NCBI GenBank assembly: GCA_963205035.1
Contig: CAUJII010000080.1
Location: 1 to 6,961 of the forward strand
Length of the DNA stretch: 6,961 bases
Direction of reading: 5' to 3'
Source: Spirochaetota bacterium
GTDB lineage: Bacteria; Spirochaetota; Leptospiria; Turneriellales; Turneriellaceae
A program made the translations under genes and the position numbers. The notes below the pieces were generated by a model, which was not told the origin of the DNA, made no database searches, and was given only the letters and a program-made list of their open reading frames with translations. Below, piece by piece: positions 1 to 6,042 of the stretch; the stretch's first letter is position 1, and every line of letters begins with the position of its first letter.

Positions 1-58
1 ACCCCTTCCGGCCCAGCAAATCTCTTGACGTCGCTGCGCTTTGCCGCAACTGAGGGTT
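1..58 (+). other. Upstream edge: possible 3' tail of a preceding gene, plus leader of the HAMP gene
   Basis: Two plus-strand frames are open from the window edge. One ends at TGA 51-53 and would give the tail PFRPSKSLDVAALCRN. The other ends at TGA 64-66, overlapping the ATG at 59, and would give a tail ending in AATEGYG. Either could be the last codons of an upstream gene, and the sequence does not let me choose. GAGGG at 52-56 lies only 2 nt before the ATG at 59, so it is a poorly spaced ribosome-binding site. A TTGACG at 25-30 resembles a -35 box, but no acceptable -10 follows at 16-18 nt. Confidence 0.3.
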
Positions 59-127
59 ATGGCTGAATTTCAACGTCCCTCCCCCCTAAAACGCAAGTAT
101 GTTATCGACATGCGTTTTCAAAGCTAG
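59..127 (+). pseudogene. In-frame 5' segment of the HAMP gene, ended by TAG at 125-127
   Basis: An ATG at 59-61 opens a frame of 22 codons that contains the basic stretch LKRKYVIDMRFQS and then meets TAG at 125-127. The same frame continues without another stop to TAA 692-694, through FIFTAVVPLLIFVLVL and the whole HAMP protein. A short basic cytoplasmic segment directly before the first TM helix is what I expect at the N-terminus of two-TM HAMP proteins. The simplest reading is one gene of 211 codons interrupted by a single-base nonsense change at codon 23; AAG, CAG and TGG are each one step from TAG. Frame agrees on both sides, so no indel is needed. The cause could be a real mutation (pseudogene or strain variation), a sequencing error, readthrough or reinitiation. 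There is no stop-to-sense reassignment in general, because three other genes here end in TAG. Confidence 0.6.
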
Positions 128-145
128 TTCATTTTTACCGCCGTC

Positions 146-694
146 GTGCCGCTTCTCATTTTTGTTTTGGTGCTCGCGTTCGGTTTCCTCTTTGCAGTCA
201 ATAGCATTGCAAAAGAGTATCAGTTTGAAAACACCTCTGAGCTGATTCAAAAACTTTCGATGACGTTGGGTAACGATGCGACTTCGGGCATCATTTTTCA
301 AAAGGTAAAGATGTGGGGGCTTGTCGCGCTCGCGTGCCTTGCGCTTGTGATGGCGCTTTCGCTCACCATCCTCTTTGTTCTCTTTTCTCACCGTATTGCA
401 GGGCCCGTGCTGCGCATCAGCCGCACGTTTGAAGACGCGCTCCACGGCGATTTAACGCAACGCATCCGCCTGCGTGAAAAAGACGAACTGAAAGAAACCG
501 CAGAGCACTTAAACCAAATGCTCGACGCACTGCAGGGGCGTATCAAGCGCATCGATCAAATGTCGCGTTACATGCAAGAGACACTCGAAAAGATGCTCGA
601 ACAAGCGGCCCCCGAAAGAAAAGAAGAACTCTTAAAGCTCAACGATTTGGCGCGCGGCGTGAGAGAAGCAATCTCCGATTTTAAACTGCAATAA
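146..694 (+). CDS. Two-TM HAMP-domain signalling protein (5' end interrupted by TAG)
   Basis: From the GTG at 146 the product is 182 aa. It has a hydrophobic segment (residues 2-18), a short extracytoplasmic loop of about 35-40 residues, a second TM helix (about 57-80) and a HAMP domain (about 78-130). The HAMP domain shows the AS1 helix with the conserved Pro in IAGPVLRI (P87), the DLTQRIRLREKDELKE connector and AS2 start, and HLNQML. A charged helical tail, probably coiled coil, runs to the C-terminus. There is no kinase, cyclase or MCP signalling domain, so it is a stand-alone membrane HAMP module that could relay a conformational signal to a partner; that role is inferred. No Shine-Dalgarno precedes GTG 146, and the natural start is probably ATG 59, cut off by TAG 125-127. 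Translation from 146 would need reinitiation 18 nt after that stop, and would still leave an 18-residue TM1. A methyltransferase gene follows after 27 nt on the same strand. Confidence 0.72.
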   Translation: MPLLIFVLVLAFGFLFAVNSIAKEYQFENTSELIQKLSMTLGNDATSGIIFQKVKMWGLVALACLALVMALSLTILFVLFSHRIAGPVLRISRTFEDALHGDLTQRIRLREKDELKETAEHLNQMLDALQGRIKRIDQMSRYMQETLEKMLEQAAPERKEELLKLNDLARGVREAISDFKLQ

Positions 695-721
695 AGGTCG
701 ATAAGCCGGGGCGGTCGCGTT

Positions 722-1450
722 GTGGTTCGTCTCGATAGACTTAGGCCCGACATAAAAAACTCTGCCGCGCCTTATTCGCTTCTGGCTCCGCATTACGCGC
801 ACCTCATGCGGCATGTTCCCTACCGCGCATGGGCGCGCTTTACCGCAGCTCACGCGGGTGCTGGGCGCGCCTTAGCGCTCGATCTCTTTGCAGGTGTCGG
901 TACTTTCGCGCACGAACTTTCGCACCACGGGTTCCAAGTTCTCTCGATTGATAAAAGCCGTGCAATGCTCAAGCAGAACACGCGTACCTCACTCGAAGCC
1001 GACGCTACAGAGATTCCCCTTGCACAAGGTTCGGCTCAAGCCGTCACCGCTGTCAACTGCGCTCTCCATTACCTCGAAAGTGAAAAAGAGTTGGGATGTC
1101 TATTTGTCGAGGTGGGCCGCGTTCTTAAACCCGGAGGGATTTTCGTCTTCGACTATTGCTCCATCGAGCGGGCAATGGCGCTTTCGGGAGAAATACTACG
1201 TTCAGAAAGTATTGTTTTAGAACACCATTTTGTGGCCGAAGAACAAGTCTTGCAAACTCGAGTCGAGATTCTGCACGAAGGGACGGGTGTTTATGAAACA
1301 CACAACCAAAGAATCTTCTCCGACAGTGCGATAAAAAACTCTCTTACTGCCGCAGGTTTTTCTGAACTCAAGTTCGCCGCCAATTATGACCTTCGCCCCA
1401 CATCGAACATCCCTTCGATTATGGCAGTTGTGGCGCGCTCAGGCGCATGA
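722..1450 (+). CDS. Class I SAM-dependent methyltransferase
   Basis: The 242-aa protein has the Rossmann methyltransferase layout. The N-terminal motif YSLLAPHYAHLM (18-29) is of the kind that leads into many small-molecule methyltransferases. Motif I, LDLFAGVGTFA (53-63), is the glycine-rich SAM loop. The acidic residue at the end of strand beta-2 is D77 (LSIDKS), D94 in ADATEIPL would contact the adenine, VNCALHYL (111-118) is the post-beta-4 motif, and VGRVLKPGGIFVFDY (131-145) is the typical beta-5 hairpin region. The C-terminal half (about 165-235) is a beta-rich cap of the kind that sets substrate choice; the acceptor cannot be read from sequence. The GTG start is supported by GGGG at 708-711, 7 nt upstream, and by the conserved APHY motif lying before the next Met (residue 29). 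It follows the HAMP gene by 27 nt, so cotranscription is likely, without an obvious functional link. Its last 32 bp overlap the 3' end of the convergent transporter gene. Confidence 0.9.
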   Translation: MVRLDRLRPDIKNSAAPYSLLAPHYAHLMRHVPYRAWARFTAAHAGAGRALALDLFAGVGTFAHELSHHGFQVLSIDKSRAMLKQNTRTSLEADATEIPLAQGSAQAVTAVNCALHYLESEKELGCLFVEVGRVLKPGGIFVFDYCSIERAMALSGEILRSESIVLEHHFVAEEQVLQTRVEILHEGTGVYETHNQRIFSDSAIKNSLTAAGFSELKFAANYDLRPTSNIPSIMAVVARSGA

Positions 1451-2690
1451 AAGCGCGCAAGAAGAGAGCCGATGCGAGAAACGCAAGCCCCGGCACCGCG
1501 ATAAAAAGAACCGTTATCATCATGCTTCCCTGCGGTGTTCGAACGATCGGCGAATAATCGACTGCCTTCAGACCTAAACCGATGACAAGCGGAGCCAACG
1601 CCATGGAAGATTTATTCACAAACATAAACGCGGCAAAATAAATTCCTTCGTCTTGTGTCTGCGAGCTTGTCACAAACGAAACTTCCTGCGGAACAAAAAA
1701 AAGAAGTGCGCCTGCGAAAAATCCGCCCAAGACTGCGAAGACCGAAAGATACCATGTGTACCCCCACTGCGTCAAAAGTATGGTCGGAAAAAGAAATACC
1801 AAAGACCACAAAGCAAACCGCCAGACACGGTGCCGGTGGCTGCGCTTCGCGAGGAATACCCAAAGCGGGACGCCCGCGGTGGCGCTCAGCAAAAAGAGAA
1901 TAGCTAACGTCACACCCAATTCTTTGTTTTGCAAAACATAGTCTGTGTAATAAAGCGAAACAGCGATGAGAGTCGTCGCTGCGAATTGGTTGCAAAAACT
2001 CATGAGGGCCACAAGACGAAACGGTCGGTTCTGAAAAAGCGTACGGACGGAGTTCTTAAGCGAATAAGAGACCAACGCGTTGGGGTTGCGTTTTTCAGGA
2101 TAGAGAAAAAGCGGGGTTCCGCCTAAGAGAGCCAAGAATCCTGTCGCGGCAAGAAGTACAAAAAGAAGAGATGCGCCTTGTTGTTGCAACGGCACAATCA
2201 CAAGAAGCGCCACCCCGCCTAAGATGGTCCCCATATTTTCGACAACCGCGCGCGACGCAAAAAACGGAAGTTGTGGTTCATCTTTTTGGAATTGAGAAAG
2301 CCACGCGAAATGCGGAATATAAACGAGCGTCACCCCCAAGTAGATGAGAAAAATTCCCATCGAAGTGAGCGTATATTTCAAGAAAATTTGTGTTGGAAAA
2401 AGTACGGCGGCAAATGCGGAGAAAACTCCTGCGAGTAGCGCTAAGAGACCCGCAACGATAAAGATTTTTCTGCGGCCCGTCTTGTCGCTCGCATAGCCGC
2501 ATAGCGGATCCAATAGAGCGTCCGTCACGCGGCTTACAAAAAAGATAGCGCCGATGAGAGCGCTATCTAAGAGAAGCGTGTCGGTTGCAAATTTTTGATA
2601 AAACTGTGAGATGACGAATTGCGTGAAACCACCAACCAACATGGGGAGAGCCAAGAGAACGGTCGATTGGGTACGCACGGGGTAGCGCAC
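1419..2690 (-). CDS. MFS transporter of the GPH/MelB-like cation symporter family
   Basis: The protein is 423 aa with about 12 hydrophobic segments in two halves, fitting the 400-480 aa usual for MFS_2/GPH permeases. The clearest signature is SRVTDALLDPLCGYASDK (53-70) followed by TGRRKIF: the D-x-x-x-D pair (D57, D61) corresponds to the helix II aspartates that bind the coupling cation in MelB, and DKTGRRK is the MFS loop 2-3 motif. The segment LVYIPHFAWL (122-131) matches the helix IV region, and a long basic cytoplasmic loop (about 198-225) separates the halves. GIYFAAFMFVNKSSMALAPL (349-368) matches the conserved helix X-XI area. Family members move sugars, glucuronides or lipids; the substrate here is unknown. 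GTG 2690 is chosen as start because TM1 begins at about residue 10. It has no clear ribosome-binding site, and ATG 2642 (codon 17) would cut TM1. It lies 97 nt after the lipoprotein gene and overlaps the convergent methyltransferase by 32 bp. Confidence 0.9.
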   Translation of the reverse strand: MRYPVRTQSTVLLALPMLVGGFTQFVISQFYQKFATDTLLLDSALIGAIFFVSRVTDALLDPLCGYASDKTGRRKIFIVAGLLALLAGVFSAFAAVLFPTQIFLKYTLTSMGIFLIYLGVTLVYIPHFAWLSQFQKDEPQLPFFASRAVVENMGTILGGVALLVIVPLQQQGASLLFVLLAATGFLALLGGTPLFLYPEKRNPNALVSYSLKNSVRTLFQNRPFRLVALMSFCNQFAATTLIAVSLYYTDYVLQNKELGVTLAILFLLSATAGVPLWVFLAKRSHRHRVWRFALWSLVFLFPTILLTQWGYTWYLSVFAVLGGFFAGALLFFVPQEVSFVTSSQTQDEGIYFAAFMFVNKSSMALAPLVIGLGLKAVDYSPIVRTPQGSMMITVLFIAVPGLAFLASALFLRAFMRLSAPQLP

Positions 2691-2788
2691 GGATTAGACG
2701 TGTGCCGCAAATCAAAAATGTAATAACTAAGGCGCGGGATAAATCAGGTAGGAATTTAGCCGGGAACTTGTAACGAGCTTTTTAGGCC
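2691..2788 (-). other. 97-98 nt spacer between lipoprotein and transporter genes
   Basis: This same-strand gap is the only sizeable one within the minus-strand run. Reading the minus strand I found no hairpin followed by a T-run, and no -35/-10 pair with acceptable spacing. The transporter may therefore be read through from the lipoprotein gene, or may have a promoter too weak to recognise by eye. Confidence 0.4.
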
Positions 2789-4321
2789 CTACTTCCCCTT
2801 CTCTTCACTGATAGTTAGAACATACGAACGGTCAGTAGGTGGTTTCTTTAACGGAGCACACGAAATCTTTAGAAGATCATTTTTCTCCAGAGTGGCGCGG
2901 TAATCGATATTCGCCGAGCCGCTCGCAATCGCGACGGTCTTGCGGTTGCGGAAATGTTCGAGGCGCATGCGGCAACCTATTTTCGATTGGATACTCACCT
3001 TGCGCAAAACGCTCTCCTCGCTTTCGATTCGGTACCAGTCGATATCGCCGGCGGGGTTCAGAAACCCCACCTTCTGCGTCAGGTCGACTAACGTATCTGC
3101 ATCTTTTGTCGTATCGTTCGGTTCAACTTCCATTGCATCGCTCAACGCTTGGTCTTGAAAGGCGAGAGTATAGCTTAGAGGTTTGAATTTTTTCTTCGCA
3201 CATTTCTTGCCGCATTGAACCGAGAAGTAGATTGTTTCGTCTGCGTGCACTCGAATGTTTTCCGCAATTTCGCCCTCGTGCGCTGTTTGCACAAAGTTTA
3301 ACGTCCGTTTCTCTTGCTTCAAAGCCAAATAGAGCGGGTGTGTTGTCTTGAGTTCGGTACGCAACACAACCGGATAATCTTTCGTATTCTTCCACGAAAA
3401 AAAATCGGTATCGGTAAATGAAGAGATTTCTCCCGACATCGATTCACCTTGGACGGGGTTAGCTTCGGCTTCTTTGCCATTAGGTTCGGTTTCACTCTTT
3501 GCATGCACGGCTTTGAGCGCAAGCGTTAGGTCATAGTAGTCTCGGCTCGGATTTTTCTCTGTCTCTTCTGCGCTGACGCATGCGAAAAATAATGCCCCTG
3601 CCGGAATTTTTTTTGCGTCAACGACAATCGTTTCACCTGCCTTGCTTGCGCTCTGCTCATAAAAACTTTTCTCGTCTCTATCGAATAACTCGAGGTGTGC
3701 TTTGACTCCGTCGACGCCTGTAAGTTCGAGCGTCGCTTGATGCACACTGCTGTCGTTAAGGGGAAATCGAAAGCAGTCCCTCTCGCGCACTTTGTCTTTC
3801 ATGTCGGATGAATAAAAAAACTGCGGCCCATAGAACCCGCTGGCGTGGTTCGCTTCAACCGCCGTTGCCGACGACAAATTCTGGTTGGGCTCTTTTTCAA
3901 TACCAGCCGGGGGTTGAAACGTGCGGTAGAAAAACCGAAATGCCGTTTCTTTTGCAGCGGCAGCTTCGATATGGATGAGTGCCTCGCCGGTGTTTAGGTA
4001 AATAGGATAGATTTCTTCTTTCTGCGACACTCCCACGTCGTCGATTGTTACGACACTGCTCAGATGCGAATCAAAAACTTCCAATTTGGAATCGACTCCC
4101 TCTGCCGCAGATAACTCCGCCCTAAGCATTAAAGCTTTCTCGAGCGCAACCCGAATGTAAATGGAGTTTTGGCCAGCGCGAAAATTGCCCGTGAGCTCGG
4201 TATCGTTCGTTAGTACGAACGCTGTTTTCGGGGTGTCGTGGTTTTGAGTGAGGACGGCAGATTTCTTCTTGCACGAAAAAACATTCAGTGCGACGAAAGA
4301 TAAAAAAAGAACTGACCGCAT
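2789..4321 (-). CDS. Predicted lipoprotein with three PPC-like (EPN...D-x-D-aromatic) repeats
   Basis: The 510-aa product begins with a signal peptide, MRSVLFLSFVALNVFSC, with a basic start, a hydrophobic core and Cys17 in a relaxed lipobox (VFSC). This suggests a lipid-anchored envelope protein. Three repeats start with EPN at residues 144, 279 and 400 (KEPNQNLSSATAV, TEPNGKEAEANPV, VEPNDTTKDADTL). Each is followed 25-40 residues later by an Asp-aromatic element (RDCFRF near 181, TDTDFFSW 303-310, GDIDWYRI 425-432) and then beta-rich sequence. This is the pattern of bacterial pre-peptidase C-terminal domains, small beta-sandwiches often found in secreted proteins. Residues 33-135 look like a more diverged N-terminal copy without EPN. 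No protease or other catalytic domain is visible, so a binding or structural role is inferred. ATG 4321 is chosen because upstream in-frame codons are basic, non-signal sequence that overlaps the preceding gene. The start lies 1 nt after that gene's TAG (TAGAATG), which suggests translational coupling. Six further Cys residues lie in the mature protein (183, 248, 370, 374, 450, 488). Confidence 0.85.
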   Translation of the reverse strand: MRSVLFLSFVALNVFSCKKKSAVLTQNHDTPKTAFVLTNDTELTGNFRAGQNSIYIRVALEKALMLRAELSAAEGVDSKLEVFDSHLSSVVTIDDVGVSQKEEIYPIYLNTGEALIHIEAAAAKETAFRFFYRTFQPPAGIEKEPNQNLSSATAVEANHASGFYGPQFFYSSDMKDKVRERDCFRFPLNDSSVHQATLELTGVDGVKAHLELFDRDEKSFYEQSASKAGETIVVDAKKIPAGALFFACVSAEETEKNPSRDYYDLTLALKAVHAKSETEPNGKEAEANPVQGESMSGEISSFTDTDFFSWKNTKDYPVVLRTELKTTHPLYLALKQEKRTLNFVQTAHEGEIAENIRVHADETIYFSVQCGKKCAKKKFKPLSYTLAFQDQALSDAMEVEPNDTTKDADTLVDLTQKVGFLNPAGDIDWYRIESEESVLRKVSIQSKIGCRMRLEHFRNRKTVAIASGSANIDYRATLEKNDLLKISCAPLKKPPTDRSYVLTISEEKGK

Positions 4322-4322
4322 T

Positions 4323-4601
4323 CTAAGCAGAAAGCGAAGGTAGGCTGCCTGCCTGAAGCGATTCGACCAATCGCAAGAACTCCTCGTTTTCAATGCCAGC
4401 GTTGTACGCCAAATCGCTGCGAAACATCGCACGCAGAATTTCACGCTTCTCGGCGCCGGCATCACGCGCTTTTGCGATTTTTGTAATGAGCCCATGTGCG
4501 TTGCCTTCATGCGCCAAGATCGAGATTTGGATGAGATCATAGATATACTCTGGGGTTTCTACTGTTGCTTCTTCAGCGGTCACCGTGGAAAGGACTTCCA
4601 T
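4323..4601 (-). CDS. Small hypothetical helical protein, first gene of the minus-strand operon
   Basis: I do not recognise this 92-aa protein. It is acidic at the start, then almost entirely predicted helical (YIYDLIQISILAHEGNAH, 19-36; ITKIAKARDAGAEKREILRA, 39-58; ENEEFLRLVESLQ, 71-83). It has no signal peptide, TM helix or cysteine, so it is probably cytoplasmic. The GA(E/S)-x-x-E-I turn between helices loosely recalls carboxymuconolactone decarboxylase-like folds, but the catalytic Cys/His motif is absent and I do not make that call. The start is uncertain: ATG 4601 gives 92 aa and GTG 4625 gives 100 aa with an Arg-rich start. Neither has a Shine-Dalgarno. I prefer 4601 because the longer start falls inside a perfect palindrome (4613-4627) that looks regulatory. 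It ends 1 nt before the lipoprotein start, so the two are very likely cotranscribed. An open frame of this length with codon use like its neighbours and tight coupling supports a real gene. Confidence 0.62.
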   Translation of the reverse strand: MEVLSTVTAEEATVETPEYIYDLIQISILAHEGNAHGLITKIAKARDAGAEKREILRAMFRSDLAYNAGIENEEFLRLVESLQAGSLPSLSA

Positions 4602-4612
4602 GGCACGACAAA

Positions 4613-4627
4613 TTGTGCGGCGCACAA
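4613..4627. promoter_or_regulatory. Perfect 7-1-7 palindrome, candidate operator
   Basis: TTGTGCG-G-CGCACAA is an uninterrupted inverted repeat just upstream of the ATG at 4601 of the small minus-strand gene. On the minus strand it sits directly after a TTGACG (4635-4630) and occupies most of the 17-nt gap to TTTGTC, a poor -10 match. A repressor bound here would block such a promoter. The palindrome is seen; the promoter and operator reading is inference. Confidence 0.4.
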
Positions 4628-4642
4628 CGCGTCAAGTGTTTT

Positions 4643-4656
4643 CGAGTAACTATTCG
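4643..4656 (+). repeat. Direct repeat copy 1 (CGAGTAACTATTCG) in divergent spacer
   Basis: The first of two identical 14-mers. The unit is itself an imperfect inverted repeat (CGAnTAnnTAnTCG), as expected for a site bound by a dimeric regulator. This copy is preceded by TT, which extends the left arm to TTCGA. It lies 41 bp upstream of the ATG at 4601 on the minus strand and 83 bp upstream of yidD. Confidence 0.6.
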
Positions 4657-4676
4657 CCGCACAGATGGTTCTAACG

Positions 4677-4690
4677 CGAGTAACTATTCG
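4677..4690 (+). repeat. Direct repeat copy 2 (CGAGTAACTATTCG) in divergent spacer
   Basis: The second exact copy of the 14-mer, 34 bp from the first (start to start), roughly three helical turns. It is followed by AA, extending the right arm to TCGAA, so the two copies together suggest a longer consensus TTCGAnTAnnTAnTCGAA. It ends 49 bp before the yidD ATG. Two identical sites in a divergent spacer fit a shared regulator of both flanking units; that is inference. Confidence 0.6.
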
Positions 4691-4739
4691 AAAAAGCCGT
4701 TTTTGCGTTTCCCGTGCGGAGTGCGTTTGAAGTTAAACC

Positions 4740-5078
4740 ATGCTACGAGCACCCATCCTCTTCTGCGCACTCACCATCGCTCTCGCCGCCGAAGAACCGT
4801 GGAGCATCTCGAGCGCCAACCCTATCACCCGCGACGCAATAATCGACATCCCCCGGCCAAAACACGCGCCACCCAACATCCTTATCCGCTTCTACCAAGA
4901 CTACATCAGCCCGCTCTCCGGTTCGACATGCTACTACACACCCACATGCTCTCGCTACACCGCCGAAGCAGTCAGCCAATTCGGTTTGACAAAAGGCATC
5001 GTCATGGGGCTCGACCGCCTCATCCGTTGCCATCCGGGACAAACAGAATATCCAGTCGACTACCCACGGGATTACTAA
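4740..5078 (+). CDS. yidD: YidD-family membrane protein insertion efficiency factor, with N-terminal signal-like segment
   Basis: The 112-aa protein carries the full YidD core from about residue 48: IRFYQDYISPLSGSTCYYTP (49-68), then TCSRYTAEAVSQFGLTKG and LIRCHPG (94-100). It includes the three family cysteines (C64, C70, C97) and the RCHP motif. YidD proteins are small (about 70-90 aa) inner-membrane-associated proteins that assist YidC-dependent insertion, and are usually encoded between rnpA and yidC. Here those partners are absent. The protein also has about 45 extra N-terminal residues that start with a hydrophobic, signal-peptide-like stretch (MLRAPILFCALTIALAAEEP). It could therefore be exported or N-terminally anchored, unlike classical YidD. 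GAAG a few bases before ATG 4740 is a weak ribosome-binding site. The stop is 2 nt before the TPR gene, a clear operon pair. The family call is firm; localisation and role are inferred. Confidence 0.93.
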   Translation: MLRAPILFCALTIALAAEEPWSISSANPITRDAIIDIPRPKHAPPNILIRFYQDYISPLSGSTCYYTPTCSRYTAEAVSQFGLTKGIVMGLDRLIRCHPGQTEYPVDYPRDY

Positions 5079-5080
5079 TC

Positions 5081-6025
5081 GTGAAACTTTATTTCTGTCT
5101 TGTGTCGTTTCTCTTTGCCACAGGTCTTTTGAGTGCAAAAGAAAAATTTGCTCCACCGGATTTCTCAAAGCCACAAACTTTTCTCTCTCTGGCCGACTCC
5201 TTTGCCGACGAGAAGGACTACTACCGTGCAATCACCGAATACAAAAAGGTGATTCACTTCTTTCCGACTTATGAAAAACTCGACTGGGTGCATTTTCAAA
5301 TCGGGCGGATGTATTACGAAGGCGGGCGTTTCACACAGGCCAAGTTTGAGCTCTTGCCGCTCACGGATTCAAAAGACACGAGATTAAGATTTCTTGCGTA
5401 CAATTTTATCGCACTGTCGTACTTTGAAAACGCAGAATACGGCAATGCGCAAAGGCTCTTCCGCGATTTGCAAAGAGACCCCGCAGGGAGCGAATATACA
5501 ACCGATTACAGCATTTATGCTGGGCTCGCGCTAGCGGGGAATAAAAAATTTTCCGAGGCGCTCAGAGAAATGCAAGCTGCCAAAAAATTGTGGGAGAACA
5601 AAAACACCCCTGAAACTCAGAAGAATGCCATCACAAAGCAATACGACAATTTTTTTGCGCAGAGTATCCCGCTCTTAGAAAAAGCCAGCGAGCTTTCGAC
5701 GAAGAGTCCTTACTGGGCCGTCTTCTTTTCGATTCTTTTTCCGGGCGGTGGGCATTTCTTTCTGCGCGAATGGGATACGGGTGTAGTTAGCCTAAGCCTC
5801 GTCGGGGGTGCCGCGTTCTTGGCATACGACGGCTTCATGCGCGACAGCGCGGTACAGTCGATTATCTTTACAACTTTTGCCACGGGTGCCTATATCGGTC
5901 AAATTTATTCAAGCTACCGCACCGCGCGTAAATATAACGAAGAGTTGGGCGACGCCGAGTTCCGCGATTTGACGCGGCAATTTCGTAGTTTGAATATTGC
6001 GCTGCAGTTCCAAACGCGGTTTTGA
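5081..6025 (+). CDS. Exported TPR protein with C-terminal membrane segments, yidD partner
   Basis: The 314-aa protein starts at GTG 5081 with a signal peptide, MKLYFCLVSFLFATGLLSAK (1-20). TPR-like helix pairs cover about residues 34-172, for example DYYRAITEYKKVIHFFPTYE (46-65), a WVHFQIGRMYYEGGRFTQAK stretch (69-88), an LAYNFIALSYFENAEYGNAQ stretch (105-124) and SIYAGLALAGNKKFSEALRE (144-163). Residues 209-275 then form two or three hydrophobic helices that include a glycine-rich SILFPGGGHFFLREWDTG turn, resembling the small membrane modules with a P-G-G-G-x-F motif found in DUF5683/TM2-like proteins. The tail is basic and polar. TPRs usually mediate protein-protein contacts, so a scaffold role at the inner membrane is likely. 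The frame is open far upstream, but that part overlaps yidD out of frame; GTG 5081 is chosen for the signal peptide, the 2-nt gap to the yidD stop and GGGAT at 5068-5072. Translation is probably coupled to yidD. Confidence 0.85.
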   Translation: MKLYFCLVSFLFATGLLSAKEKFAPPDFSKPQTFLSLADSFADEKDYYRAITEYKKVIHFFPTYEKLDWVHFQIGRMYYEGGRFTQAKFELLPLTDSKDTRLRFLAYNFIALSYFENAEYGNAQRLFRDLQRDPAGSEYTTDYSIYAGLALAGNKKFSEALREMQAAKKLWENKNTPETQKNAITKQYDNFFAQSIPLLEKASELSTKSPYWAVFFSILFPGGGHFFLREWDTGVVSLSLVGGAAFLAYDGFMRDSAVQSIIFTTFATGAYIGQIYSSYRTARKYNEELGDAEFRDLTRQFRSLNIALQFQTRF

Positions 6026-6042
6026 CGCCTCTCCAACGATTA

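Noticed and set aside
25..61. Possible sigma70 promoter starting with TTGACG before the HAMP gene
   Set aside because: At 16-18 nt spacing the downstream hexamers (such as AACTGA) match TATAAT poorly, and the site may lie inside the tail of an upstream gene.
125..127. TAG as pyrrolysine or a reassigned sense codon
   Set aside because: TAG is the normal stop of three other genes in the window, and no pyrrolysine machinery or characteristic context is visible.
2691..2788. Promoter or terminator between the lipoprotein and transporter genes
   Set aside because: No hairpin with a T-run and no properly spaced -35/-10 pair could be found on the minus strand.
4322..4540. Longer N-terminus for the lipoprotein, starting near 4540
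   Set aside because: The extra 73 codons overlap the upstream gene in another frame and read as basic, non-signal sequence, while codon 74 starts a clean lipoprotein signal peptide.
4565..5080. Long upstream extension of the TPR protein frame
   Set aside because: It overlaps yidD out of frame, is rich in His, Arg and Pro as expected of a shadow frame, and the signal peptide begins at GTG 5081.
4743..5231. 162-aa minus-strand open frame opposite yidD
   Set aside because: It is antisense to well-conserved YidD motifs and its composition has no domain-like features, so it is a shadow.
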